Source of the DNA: Acidobacteriota bacterium
Lineage (GTDB): Bacteria > Acidobacteriota > Blastocatellia > UBA7656
Direction of reading: 5' to 3'
Assembly: GCA_016201275.1 (NCBI GenBank)
Contig: JACQDB010000149.1
Location: forward strand, 1 to 64,000
DNA: 64,000 nucleotides
Below are positions 1 to 8,423 of the stretch, piece by piece (within the stretch, counting starts at the first letter, position 1; each line of letters starts with the position of its first letter). The notes under the pieces were generated by a model. It was not told where the DNA came from and made no database searches. It was given only the letters and a program-made list of their open reading frames with translations. The position numbers and the translations under genes were made by a program.

Positions 1-258
1 CAACTATTTTGGGCGCGCTTTCTCCTCTTGGCGATGCTCTTGACGCTGGGCTTGACGAGCCTGCAACCGCAAACCTCAGCACAAGCGCCTGCGCCGAAGG
101 TGCAGCAGGAAACGGTTAACTTGGCGAATCCTCACCCCAAGGCTGCTGCTCCGAATTGCGCTCATCAATGTGAACAGGCGTATGTCGAGTGTTTAGCAGG
201 GGGTGGCGGAGGAACCTGCGGCAAACAATACGATGTTTGTATTGCTGGCTGCCAATAA
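1..258 (+). CDS. Cys-rich secreted small protein, 5' end outside window
   Basis: The reading frame is open from the first base, so the true start probably lies upstream. A TTG at 28 is the first start-like codon inside the window, but residues encoded before it are also hydrophobic (FWARFLLLAML), as expected inside a signal peptide. Cleavage is likely near TSAQA. The mature part is about 55 residues with six cysteines, in two C-x3-C pairs (CAHQC and CIAGC) around a Gly-rich loop, which suggests a small disulphide-stabilised exported protein. No family is recognised. The frame ends in TAA followed by about 120 bases without another gene. Confidence 0.6.
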   Translation, partial: QLFWARFLLLAMLLTLGLTSLQPQTSAQAPAPKVQQETVNLANPHPKAAAPNCAHQCEQAYVECLAGGGGGTCGKQYDVCIAGCQ

Positions 259-385
259 TCCGTTGACAGTTAGCCGGTGGGGTAAATCTCTTAGCGATTA
301 ACTAAACATGGAGATTTATCCCACTATCCACCTACCTGATCGCTTGTCTTATAGCGAATTTCATTTGCCCACGACCATGACACCT

Positions 386-467
386 GGTTGAGAGGCGGTC
401 TGTGACTGCTGTACGGCGGTCGGAGACCGCCTCTCAACCAATCGCACACCTCTGCAAGCCGCTATAA
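386..467. repeat. Palindromic dispersed repeat, copy 1
   Basis: A perfect 15-base inverted repeat (386-400 with 425-439, core GAGGCGGTC) is followed by a tail ending GCAAGCCGCTATAA. The 43 bases 425-467 recur in reverse orientation at 55538-55580 with only two mismatches. This is a short mobile or REP-like element, not a simple terminator. The rest of 259-646 has no gene; fragments related to the same motif (TCTGTGACCGCC) recur near 511-530. Confidence 0.75.
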
Positions 468-646
468 CGGCTCAAAAAAATATGTCAGAAAATATATGCG
501 GGTTGTGAGAAGTGGTCTGTGACCGCCTTCCAACCCAACTGATTTTATTCTGCAATTCGGGATTCTTTATAAATTCGGCATTGTGTTCTTGCTCGCGCCT
601 TCTCGATGCTATAATGCCTCATCATTCTGAAGGAGTAAGGAACGCC

Positions 647-3178
647 TTGCTACGAAAATCTTCCTCAAAATTCCTCTTCACATTCGTCGTGACTATCGCT
701 TTGCTGTACGCTGCGAACTCCGATACTTTCGCGCAAGGCGATAACACAGAAACCAAGCGCCAATCATCGGAATCGGCAAGTCAGGCGGAAGCCTTGTTTC
801 AAAACGCTCTGCTTTTATTCGATAAACAAGAGAGCGGGTCAGTGCGGCGGCAATTACAAGAAGCCATGCATTTGTGGGTGCAAATGCGCCAGCCAGCGAA
901 AGCCGGGAAGGCGGCTCTGCAAATGGGGGATCGGTATAAACAAATCAGAAAGTATCAGGAGGCTCTGGAATATTACCAGCAGGCGTTGCAAGTAAAATTA
1001 CTCCCCGGTGTGGTCAGGGCGAATGCTTTGAACGCTATTGCTCTGATTTATGCCGATCTGTATCTGCACGATTTGGCCGTGAGCTATTTCAAACGGGCGC
1101 TCGAATTGTCGCGCAGCTTACACGATCTCCCTATGCAAACATCTGCTTTGATGGGACTGGCCGATATTTCTCTTCAGCGGGGCGCGCTGGAGAATGCCTT
1201 GGAGTTGGTTACCTTGGCGCTGCGGTTAAACAAGCAAGGTAGTGCTGACGCTGACCCGGCCTTGTTACATTTGAAGGGCTTGGTTAATCAGAAACAAGGG
1301 CATATTGAAAATGCGAAAGAGGCTTTTGAAGACGCTCTGGTTATCTATAAAAAGAATGCCAATGTGGGAGGGCAAGTCAAGATTTTATGCGCGATGTCAA
1401 CGCTCTATCTGCTTGCCTCGCAAAAGCAAACCGCCCGCGAATATGCAGAGCAGGCGGTGGCATTAGCGGAAAAGCAGGAGGATCGTACAGTAAGTTACGC
1501 AGATGATGTGAACACTAGAGAATTGCGATGGAGGGCTTGGCTCAGTCGCGCACGCGCTGAACGTGCGCTGGGGCAAAAAGAGCGTGCGCTTGATTCGTAC
1601 TCTTGGGCAAAACATCATATGGCGGGGATGTGGTGGGCCGTTTATATGGCCACCGAAGCCAGCGCCGTTTCTTTTCGAGAAGAAGCGCAGGCGGCTTATC
1701 GGGAATATACAGCTCTCTTAATCGAACTAGGGCGAATTCAAGAAGCTTATGAATTATCCGATGAGGCTAAAGCGCGGACAGTCCTGAACTTCACAGGAGC
1801 GCGGCGAATGCGGCCATCTTCCGTTATGGAGTCGCAAACGGCAACAGAAAACGAGCTATCTCAAACCATCTTGCGCCTGCGTCTGCGCTTGCTCGAGGCG
1901 AGCCTCAACCGGGAACAGCAGGCGAAGTTGCAAAAAGAATTGGAAGAAGCCGAATACCGGAAGCAAGAGGCGCAGGCACAAGCTGAAATGGCGCATTCCG
2001 TAGAGCGTCTGGTTTGGACCAATCTAATCACCGCCGAACAATTGCAAAAGAAGATGGCTCAGGAGCAGATGGCGTTGGCGGAATTCACTTTGGGCGAGAG
2101 CCATTCCTTCGTCTGGCTCTTCACCCGGGGCGAAATTTTTTCGGCCATATTGCCGCCGCGCCGGGAGATCGAAAAAGCGGTCAAGGCATATTTAGACGCT
2201 CTAGCGACGCCTCCCAATCACCTGCAACTTGAAAAAAGTGTAGCGACGCTGAAGCCGCAAGCCGCAGCCTTGTTTGCCATGTTGTTTGGCGACTTGTCCC
2301 TACAGTTAGAGACGGGCAAGCCTTTGCTCATCGTACCGGATGGCCTGCTCCATTATTTGCCTTTCGAGGCGCTGATGCAAAATGGTCATTACCTGATCGA
2401 AGACCACGAGATCAGCTACGCGCCATCGGCGAGTATGCTGGTGTTATTGCAGGAGTCCACTAGCCGTATAGCCAGCCGCGACAGGCTGGAACTTTTGGCC
2501 GTTGGCGATGTCGTCTTTGAGGCGAACGCGACAACCAGCGACGGCAAAGAAGCGCCGCACGGTTTAAGTAAACGCGCCAGACAGATGCTAGCGGCTCGTG
2601 ATTTCCATTTAACCCAACTGCCGAGGACGCGAGATGAAATTTTAGCGATAGCCAACCTCTTTGCCGCTGACCAACGTAAAGTGTTGATGGGAAGTGCCAG
2701 CACGGAAGAGGCGATCAAGCGCGAGCCGCTGCGACGTTATCGGCGCTTGCATTTTGCTACCCACAGCTTGATTGACGAGCATTCACCGTTTCGCTCGGCG
2801 GTGATATTGACTCCGGGAGAGCAGGGCGAAGAAGATGGTTTGCTCGAAGTCAACGAGATTGCCAGGCTTGATCTGGATTGTGATCTGGTGGTGGTGAGCG
2901 CCTGTCAGACCGGACGCGGACAATTATTATCGGGAGAAGGCATCGTCGGATTGAGCCGCGCCTTTTTCTATGCCGGAGCGCGGTCGGTGGTTGTCAGTTT
3001 GTGGAACGTCAGCGATATTTCAACCGGGCAGTTGATGAAAGATTTCTATCAAAATCTAACCGCCGGTCAATGCCACGCGGCAGCGCTGCAAAAGGCCAAA
3101 CTGGAGATGCTGGGCAGCGGCAAATCAACGCGCCATCCGTATTACTGGGCGTCTTTTGTGCTGGTGGGCAAGCCCTAG
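647..3178 (+). CDS. Secreted TPR-CHAT caspase-like protease
   Basis: An exported protein of about 843 residues. TTG at 647 is preferred as start because AAGGAG lies at 630-635 and the product opens directly with a signal peptide (RKSSSKFLFTFVV..., ending near TFAQG); ATG at 614 in the same frame has no visible ribosome site. Residues about 40-380 are tetratricopeptide helices, then a Glu/Gln-rich coiled coil. The C-terminal 300 residues are a CHAT domain, a caspase-clan cysteine peptidase fold: the HFATHS motif gives catalytic His (about 706) and SACQTG gives Cys (about 753), followed by GEGIVGLSRAFFYAGA. Both catalytic residues are present, so proteolytic activity is plausible but the substrate is unknown. 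An ECF sigma factor and an anti-sigma gene follow on the same strand, suggesting one regulatory unit. Confidence 0.9.
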   Translation: MLRKSSSKFLFTFVVTIALLYAANSDTFAQGDNTETKRQSSESASQAEALFQNALLLFDKQESGSVRRQLQEAMHLWVQMRQPAKAGKAALQMGDRYKQIRKYQEALEYYQQALQVKLLPGVVRANALNAIALIYADLYLHDLAVSYFKRALELSRSLHDLPMQTSALMGLADISLQRGALENALELVTLALRLNKQGSADADPALLHLKGLVNQKQGHIENAKEAFEDALVIYKKNANVGGQVKILCAMSTLYLLASQKQTAREYAEQAVALAEKQEDRTVSYADDVNTRELRWRAWLSRARAERALGQKERALDSYSWAKHHMAGMWWAVYMATEASAVSFREEAQAAYREYTALLIELGRIQEAYELSDEAKARTVLNFTGARRMRPSSVMESQTATENELSQTILRLRLRLLEASLNREQQAKLQKELEEAEYRKQEAQAQAEMAHSVERLVWTNLITAEQLQKKMAQEQMALAEFTLGESHSFVWLFTRGEIFSAILPPRREIEKAVKAYLDALATPPNHLQLEKSVATLKPQAAALFAMLFGDLSLQLETGKPLLIVPDGLLHYLPFEALMQNGHYLIEDHEISYAPSASMLVLLQESTSRIASRDRLELLAVGDVVFEANATTSDGKEAPHGLSKRARQMLAARDFHLTQLPRTRDEILAIANLFAADQRKVLMGSASTEEAIKREPLRRYRRLHFATHSLIDEHSPFRSAVILTPGEQGEEDGLLEVNEIARLDLDCDLVVVSACQTGRGQLLSGEGIVGLSRAFFYAGARSVVVSLWNVSDISTGQLMKDFYQNLTAGQCHAAALQKAKLEMLGSGKSTRHPYYWASFVLVGKP

Positions 3179-3379
3179 GGCGCGAAGCTTGGGCGCTATG
3201 AGATGCCGCTGGTTTCATTCACCCTTGGCGAATCTACTCAACCCTTGCTGGGCAAGTTCGCTGCGTCTTTACAGGGCTTTTCATCTGTGTTTATAGGTAT
3301 TCCACTGTGGTTGCTTCTCGGTCTGCACAAACGGCATGACTCTGGCGGATATGGCGCTGGCCGGTCCGTCGGGCAAGAG

Positions 3380-3964
3380 GTGAAGGTGGTCAAAGCGACT
3401 AATGATAAAGAGTGGCTGGCGTGGGTGCAGCGCATTACGACTGGCGATAGAGATGCGGAAGCGGAACTGGTCAGCCGCTATAAAGATGGCATAGCCGTCA
3501 TCATAGGTCGCATCGTGCATAATGAGTCGGTCAGTGAAGACCTCTCACAGGACACTTTTAGAATTGCGTTGGAGAAGATACGCGATGGCGAGGTGCGCGA
3601 GCCGGAAAGGCTTTCGGGGTTTATCTGCGGCGTGGCGCGCTTTGTTGCCATCGAACACATACGCCGAAGGCGACGGGCTATGAATCAGGAGGAGTTGGGC
3701 AACGCCGAGCAGATTCGAGATTCTCAACCGGATCAATTTGATCAACTGTGGCGCAAGGAACGAGCAGCGATTGTGCAGCAGACGCTCACCGAGATGAAGA
3801 TGGAACGCGACCGGCAAGTGCTGCTTCGTTATTTCATCGCCGAAGAGGAGAAAGACCAAATCTGCGCCGACTTGGGTTTGACCAGTTCACAATTTAATAG
3901 CGTCGTTTCCAGAGCGCTCAAGCGCTTCAAGGAACTATACCTGAAACGCTTTGGCAACTTATGA
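3380..3964 (+). CDS. ECF-type RNA polymerase sigma factor
   Basis: A sigma-70 family factor of about 194 residues. The open frame reaches back to an ATG at 3203, but that would add about 60 residues of non-sigma hydrophobic sequence; GTG at 3380 (or 3386) gives the normal ECF length. Region 2 is visible as EDLSQDTFRIALEKI through ERLSGFICGVARFVAIEHIRRRRR. Region 4 is the C-terminal helix-turn-helix, with VLLRYFIAEEEKDQICADLGL and SVVSRALKRFKELY. It sits between the CHAT protein and a zinc-finger anti-sigma protein, the usual pairing for a membrane-controlled ECF factor. The target promoters are not evident. Confidence 0.88.
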   Translation: MKVVKATNDKEWLAWVQRITTGDRDAEAELVSRYKDGIAVIIGRIVHNESVSEDLSQDTFRIALEKIRDGEVREPERLSGFICGVARFVAIEHIRRRRRAMNQEELGNAEQIRDSQPDQFDQLWRKERAAIVQQTLTEMKMERDRQVLLRYFIAEEEKDQICADLGLTSSQFNSVVSRALKRFKELYLKRFGNL

Positions 3965-4049
3965 ATTGTCGTAGGGCGAAAGAATTTCAAACCGGCTGTC
4001 ATAATTGTGCTGGTAAGCACACTTTTAGTTTAGGGTTGAAGAAGTAGCG

Positions 4050-4940
4050 ATGAATCACGATCACATAGACCAATTCGATTTTATTGACCGCTATCTGATG
4101 GGGAAATTGCCGGAAGCGGAGAGCCTCGACTTCGAGGCACATTTCATTGATTGCCCGCAATGTATTACCCGTTTGCAAACAGCAAACCACTTTCGGCAAG
4201 GTCTGCGTCTGGTCGTCACACAGCCACCTCTAACCGGCGCTCGTCCGCAGCCTGGGCGCACCTTTCGGCACGTTCCGCAAAGGCTTTTGCGGCAACCTAT
4301 GGCTTGGGCTGTGGCCGCTATGCTGATCGTAGCGCTGATTGCTGGCCTGATATTTGGCGCTTATACGCGGCGCTTGCGGGCTGAGGTTGGGCAGGCAGAA
4401 CGCTGGTCTGAGCAATGGCAACGCCGCTACGAAGAGGCGCATCAGGCCGCGCAAGCGGCGGCCAACAAGCAGCAGGAAACCGAGGCGCAACACGCCGCGC
4501 AAGTGCAGCAGTTGGCGGCCAAGCTCAAGGATGAGCAAGCCCAACGCGCAAAACTGGCGACCGCCATTAAACAGCAGATGGGGGTAGAAGGAAATGTGCC
4601 GATCTTTGTGTTGACCTCGGTCAGAGGGGTTGACCCCAAGGGTTCTACGGCGGCGAATGCGGTTGCGCTGGCCTCGTCGTCTGCATGGTTTCTCCTCTCT
4701 GTAGCGCTTGAAGGTGAGCGGCGATTTGCCAACTATCGCCTTACGGTTTTTGCTGAACCAGGTCGGCGTATCGGCAAGAGCCGCATCTTGACGCCAGACC
4801 GGAATGACGCTCTAACGCTGCTTCTCCAGGCGAACCGCTTTCGCCCCGGCCACTACTCTCTGCGCGTTGAGGGCATTAATCAGGATGGCAACAGCGAGTC
4901 CTTCGGCATATACCCTTTTGATATACACAAGCTGCACTGA
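4050..4940 (+). CDS. Membrane anti-sigma factor with zinc-finger domain
   Basis: A 296-residue protein. Residues 1-55 carry an anti-sigma zinc-binding motif H-x3-C-x2-C (HFIDCPQC) after the typical IDRYLMGKL segment. One membrane helix lies near residues 88-108 (AVAAMLIVALIAGLIFGAY), followed by an Ala/Gln/Glu coiled coil (about 110-175). The C-terminal 110 residues form an unassigned extracytoplasmic domain rich in beta-type sequence, probably the sensory part. It is placed 85 bases after the ECF sigma gene, so it is very likely its dedicated anti-sigma factor. AAGAAGTAGCG precedes the ATG. Confidence 0.82.
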   Translation: MNHDHIDQFDFIDRYLMGKLPEAESLDFEAHFIDCPQCITRLQTANHFRQGLRLVVTQPPLTGARPQPGRTFRHVPQRLLRQPMAWAVAAMLIVALIAGLIFGAYTRRLRAEVGQAERWSEQWQRRYEEAHQAAQAAANKQQETEAQHAAQVQQLAAKLKDEQAQRAKLATAIKQQMGVEGNVPIFVLTSVRGVDPKGSTAANAVALASSSAWFLLSVALEGERRFANYRLTVFAEPGRRIGKSRILTPDRNDALTLLLQANRFRPGHYSLRVEGINQDGNSESFGIYPFDIHKLH

Positions 4941-5047
4941 TCTCACCTGATTTCGCGCTCTGTTTATTCAAGTTATTCAAGCTGGCGGCACGAACGGGCA
5001 ACCTTGTTGTCTAGGCCACAAGCATTTGATGGACACGCTATAGCTAC

Positions 5048-5222
5048 CCAGCCTGGTTGTGAGAGTTGAACCTTGTGCGGCGGTGCCGCTTTGAGGTGCG
5101 GAAAGGCTGCGCTTTTCCGTAAGCTATGCTCCCAACTCTTGTGGCTACGCCGCCCAGAGGCTGTGCCGCCAAACTTTTTGAGGTACAGCCGCATAAGGTT
5201 CAACTCTCACAACCAGGCTGGG
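5048..5222. repeat. Long-stem palindromic element
   Basis: Arms 5048-5082 and 5188-5222 are 35 bases long with one mismatch (core GTTGTGAGAGTTGAACCTT) and enclose about 105 bases. Small open frames inside are products of the repeat. The stretch 4941-5712 has no supported gene; it contains this element and a second inverted repeat at 5410-5502. Confidence 0.75.
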
Positions 5223-5409
5223 CAGTTATTTTTTTTTCAAGCGCTGCCATTATTTTCCACCCACCGCCACTTTATGATTGTCTGGTGTCCGATTTAAAGC
5301 GCCCACTTAGGGCGGGCTAATCCAAAGATGAGACCGCCACTCCGGTCTGTCAAACCAGAAATCGAACCATGCAGATGGTCGGTTGCTCAAAAGGAGTAGT
5401 GCCAAAAGT

Positions 5410-5502
5410 CTGGTAGAAACCTCACTGTAAGGGTAGTGACTACGCATCGCGAAAGTTTCCGGTGCGACCCAGAGGGTTCCCTTGCTGTGAGGTTTCTACC
5501 AG
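5410..5502. repeat. Inverted repeat, 16-base perfect arms
   Basis: CTGGTAGAAACCTCAC at 5410-5425 is exactly complementary to 5487-5502, with a 61-base spacer containing further partial pairing. It lies upstream of the secreted protein gene at 5713. It could be a MITE remnant or a structured leader; nothing ties it to regulation. Confidence 0.65.
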
Positions 5503-5712
5503 GTGAAAGTTGATCTGCCACATCCTGCAACTCTTCCTGTCGGCCAACGCCTTCGTGCCATGATCTGGTGCTATAGCGGCGGTCTGCTGGTTAAGGAGAA
5601 GCGTAGACGATGATCGCCTGCGGCAGCGGATGCTTTGGCCTACGCGGCCTGATCTATGCCAGATGAGAATTACCTTCAGCAGTTTCCTGCTATCGAAAAG
5701 GAGAATACCGAA

Positions 5713-6327
5713 ATGATGTTAAGACCTTTGACCATTAATCAAAAACGCTCCATGCGAGCGAGTTTATTGAGCCTGTTTTTCCTGATGTTTATGGCTGCGC
5801 CGCTATTGGTTCCGCAGGGTCTGGCCGGAGTCGCCAAGCCCAAAGGGCCGGTATATGACATCGTTCCAGACAACGCGCTTTCCACCTTATCGGCGGCCTC
5901 TTCAAGAGGCGCGACGTTTTATCTGCAAGGCACGATTTATCAATACCGTACCTTTAATCAAGGCGACTGTACTCCACTCTTCAGTGGTAGTGATTTGCAG
6001 AATCGGGTACTGGGCACCTGGCGTGCTTGGGGAACGGTAGCCGATTCAACGGGCAAAATTACTTTGCACCAGACGCTTTCATTCGATTTCAATGCCACCA
6101 TTGAAGTTCAAGGCGTCAACGGATTAATCGCACCCAATGGCGCAGCCTTGGTCGCCGACAATAAAGGCAACACCACAGGCCCCAGCGAAGTCTTGGCAAT
6201 CGTCGGCGGCAGTGGCGAGTTCAGAGGCTTGAGCGGTGAAGCGGTCGTTAGGCCGTATTGCAACCCGACTCCCGCCGGAACCAATCCGTTTCGTTTCGAC
6301 AGAGCGTTTTGCCTAGGAGTTGAATAA
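5713..6327 (+). CDS. Secreted beta-barrel protein, possibly AOC/dirigent-like
   Basis: ATG at 5713 is preceded by AAAAGGAGAATACCGAA, a good ribosome site, so the upstream ATG at 5656 is not needed. The product is about 204 residues with a Sec signal peptide (SLLSLFFLMFMAAPLLV, cleavage near GLAGV). The mature domain has the spacing of allene-oxide-cyclase/dirigent-like eight-stranded barrels: GTIYQY near its start, GTWRAWGTV, TLHQTLSFDF and the closing AIVGGSGEFRGLSGEA. In that fold the last glycine-rich strand motif is typical; the assignment rests on this pattern only. Three cysteines in the mature part may form a disulphide. It appears to be a single-gene unit. Confidence 0.6.
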   Translation: MMLRPLTINQKRSMRASLLSLFFLMFMAAPLLVPQGLAGVAKPKGPVYDIVPDNALSTLSAASSRGATFYLQGTIYQYRTFNQGDCTPLFSGSDLQNRVLGTWRAWGTVADSTGKITLHQTLSFDFNATIEVQGVNGLIAPNGAALVADNKGNTTGPSEVLAIVGGSGEFRGLSGEAVVRPYCNPTPAGTNPFRFDRAFCLGVE

Positions 6328-6521
6328 TTGAACCGCGTGCAACTTGAGTTGGCGCGGCCAACTGCTTTTGTAGGCCGCGCCAACTATTGCGATAAGCTGA
6401 TAAGCAGGAAGGCGTGAAGCGACTCCTCAGCGCGCCACAACAAATCATCAAGCTGAAAAAAAGCCTTGCTGGAAGCGGTTTGGTATTTCGACGGACCGCG
6501 ACATATAGATGGAAGGCCGCT

Positions 6522-7181
6522 ATGATTCCACAACAAGAATTAAAGAGAATAGGGGAAGAATTCCACCATCGTTTAGTGCTGGGGAACGACCGTTTTGTTA
6601 GCGTAGAGCTTTGTGAATTTTTTCTGCCGCTGCTCACCCAGGCGTTGAGTCGGCGTTTTTACCATCTCAAGGATCCTCACCTCGCCGAAACTTTCGCTAT
6701 AGATACCATGTTGAAGTATCTGGCAGCACCGAAAAAATTCCAACCGGAAAAAAGTAGTTTAATCGGTTATCTCTATATTGATGCGTTTGGCGACCTCTTG
6801 AATTATTTGGACAAGCACAAAAAATTTGTCGAACATCATATAGACATTTCCGAAGTTGACCGAAGAGGCATCACGGCTAGTAGCAATCCAGAAGCGACTG
6901 TGGTCGAGAAATCCGCCTCCTTGGTGGATGAGGTGCTTGCCAAAATCACAGACCCTATAGATGTAGAGTTGATTGAATTGCTGTTGCAACGCGAACATCG
7001 TACCGCACGGTTTGCCGAGGTTTTAGGAATTCAAGAGCTATCCAGGGAAAAGAAATTTGCTGAAGTAAAAAAACACAAAGATCGCTTGAAAACCAAGCTC
7101 AAGCGGCAAATAGAAAAAACTTTCGGGAAACACCTTGAGGCACTCTTGCGCTATGCAAAAAGTCAAAAAAGCAATCGCTGA
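6522..7181 (+). CDS. Divergent sigma-70-family sigma factor
   Basis: The frame begins at 6414, but ATG at 6522 follows a GGAAGG-like site and removes an atypical N-terminus, giving 219 residues. The middle resembles sigma region 2 (HLAETFAIDTMLKYL then FQPEKSSLIGYLYIDAFGDLLNYL), the form seen in atypical ECF factors where GDLLN replaces the usual RN motif. The C-terminus (RFAEVLGI followed by EVKKHKDRLKTKLKR) resembles their region 4. No anti-sigma gene is adjacent; the neighbour downstream lies on the opposite strand. Function as a sigma factor is inferred from sequence pattern only. Confidence 0.6.
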   Translation: MIPQQELKRIGEEFHHRLVLGNDRFVSVELCEFFLPLLTQALSRRFYHLKDPHLAETFAIDTMLKYLAAPKKFQPEKSSLIGYLYIDAFGDLLNYLDKHKKFVEHHIDISEVDRRGITASSNPEATVVEKSASLVDEVLAKITDPIDVELIELLLQREHRTARFAEVLGIQELSREKKFAEVKKHKDRLKTKLKRQIEKTFGKHLEALLRYAKSQKSNR

Positions 7182-7301
7182 AACAATGCTTCTATAGCCA
7201 GCGCGCCAAAAGAGATTTCGCGGAGACTCGCAACAGCATTCGCTCATGAGGCGTTTCAAGCGCCAGCCGCGCCAGCGTGCAGCGCGACTTGATGGCGTGC
7301 C

Positions 7302-8195
7302 TCAATGACCGCTGCTGAATTTTTCACTGTCAGCAAGAACTTTGAAGGTGCGTTCGGTGTGGTTGTAATCAAGATGACCAACCATAAACGGCACAGGCTT
7401 GTTGTTCTTGTCCACTAAATCCAGCACCACTTTGTATTCCCCCGGCGGCAACTCTTCCCACTTGATCCACACCGGTTCCCAGCGCGTCACAATCTGTGGC
7501 CGCGAGCCGTTGATCGAATACTGCACCTTGTAATCATTGGCGCTGATCCTGGCATTGGTGACATAAAAATCGAGCATCAAACCGCGCGGGTCATCTTTGA
7601 AACGGTATTCGCCTTTCGGCCTTGAATAGGTCAACAGCGGCTTGGTTTTATCAACCGTGACATTAGGGGTTTTGGCGTTCACATAAAAAGTGAGAAAGGC
7701 GAAATTCGCGCCATCTTCCTGCTTGATGGATTCGTGCCATTCTCTGGAAGGGAAGGCGCGCAAAGTGTGTGTGCCTTCCTTCAAATTCTCAAACCTGCCG
7801 CTCTCCGGTTTGAAAGGCTGCGTCGGTTGATAGTCTGCTTCATACGGCTCGTTATCCAAAATGACGTGTATATGTTGCCCTTTGTTGCGTTCTTCGTCTT
7901 TGTAAATCGGATAGCCGGTGATGTTGAAAATCGGGTTGACGGCGTTGCCGGTCAGGGATTTTTCATTTTCGGGTGCGGCAAAACTCAAAGAGACATTGCC
8001 GTGCGGCCCAGCCGAAAAATATCCGGGGGCGACGCTGCCCATAGGCTTGGCGTCGGCAGGCGTTTTGCCGTTTGCAGGGGTGTTTTTATTTTCAGCATTT
8101 TTATTGGCGACGGGTTGCGAACAACTGATTACGAAAAGCGCGATAAGCATCAGGCTGACCAGCGTCAACCTAGCGGATGCAGATGATCTACACAT
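7302..8195 (-). CDS. Lipoprotein of unknown function
   Basis: The start is ATG at 8195, preceded on the minus strand by GGAGGTTCAAGA; the longer frame to 8231 lacks such a site. The signal peptide ends in a lipobox (LFVISC), followed by an Asn/Lys/Pro-rich linker typical of surface lipoproteins. The remaining 230 residues look like two beta-sandwich modules (GTHTLRAFPSREWHES and ELPPGEYKVVLDLVDKNNKP), resembling domains that hold a ligand-like HIHVILDN loop. No catalytic motif is seen. It is downstream of the carboxyltransferase gene on the same strand but separated by a strong hairpin, so probably a separate unit. Confidence 0.75.
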   Translation of the reverse strand: MCRSSASARLTLVSLMLIALFVISCSQPVANKNAENKNTPANGKTPADAKPMGSVAPGYFSAGPHGNVSLSFAAPENEKSLTGNAVNPIFNITGYPIYKDEERNKGQHIHVILDNEPYEADYQPTQPFKPESGRFENLKEGTHTLRAFPSREWHESIKQEDGANFAFLTFYVNAKTPNVTVDKTKPLLTYSRPKGEYRFKDDPRGLMLDFYVTNARISANDYKVQYSINGSRPQIVTRWEPVWIKWEELPPGEYKVVLDLVDKNNKPVPFMVGHLDYNHTERTFKVLADSEKFSSGH

Positions 8196-8317
8196 TCTTG
8201 AACCTCCATTTTTGCGCGCTGCAACAGGCATTTGCAGGCTAATGTAAGAATGAATCGCCGGTGAGGAAAAAGCAAAGGCCGTAACACGATTTCATTGCTA
8301 CTACGGCGACGAAATTT

Positions 8318-8421
8318 ATGGCTTGCCGGTAGGCTGGGTAAAGGCACTCAACCTATAGGGGTTTACAAGGCAATCGCCTACAACATCTTGGGAGTCTTCA
8401 CGCAACCTACCGGCAAGCCAT
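8318..8421. repeat. Palindromic element downstream of the carboxyltransferase gene
   Basis: Perfect 16-base arms (ATGGCTTGCCGGTAGG at 8318-8333 with 8406-8421) enclose 72 bases. One arm ends two bases from the carboxyltransferase stop codon, so the element forms the 3' end of that transcript. It may terminate transcription, but the long loop and lack of a U-tract fit a MITE-like insertion better. Confidence 0.65.
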
Positions 8422-8423
8422 AA

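Noticed and set aside
647-3178. TPR-CHAT of a type III-E CRISPR (craspase) system
   Set aside because: It carries a signal peptide and there is no gRAMP/Cas7-11, Cas1 or array in the window.
5410-5502. Riboswitch or tRNA-like structure
   Set aside because: Only a simple long-range inverted repeat is visible; no conserved aptamer or tRNA features (no CCA stem, D or T arm) were found.
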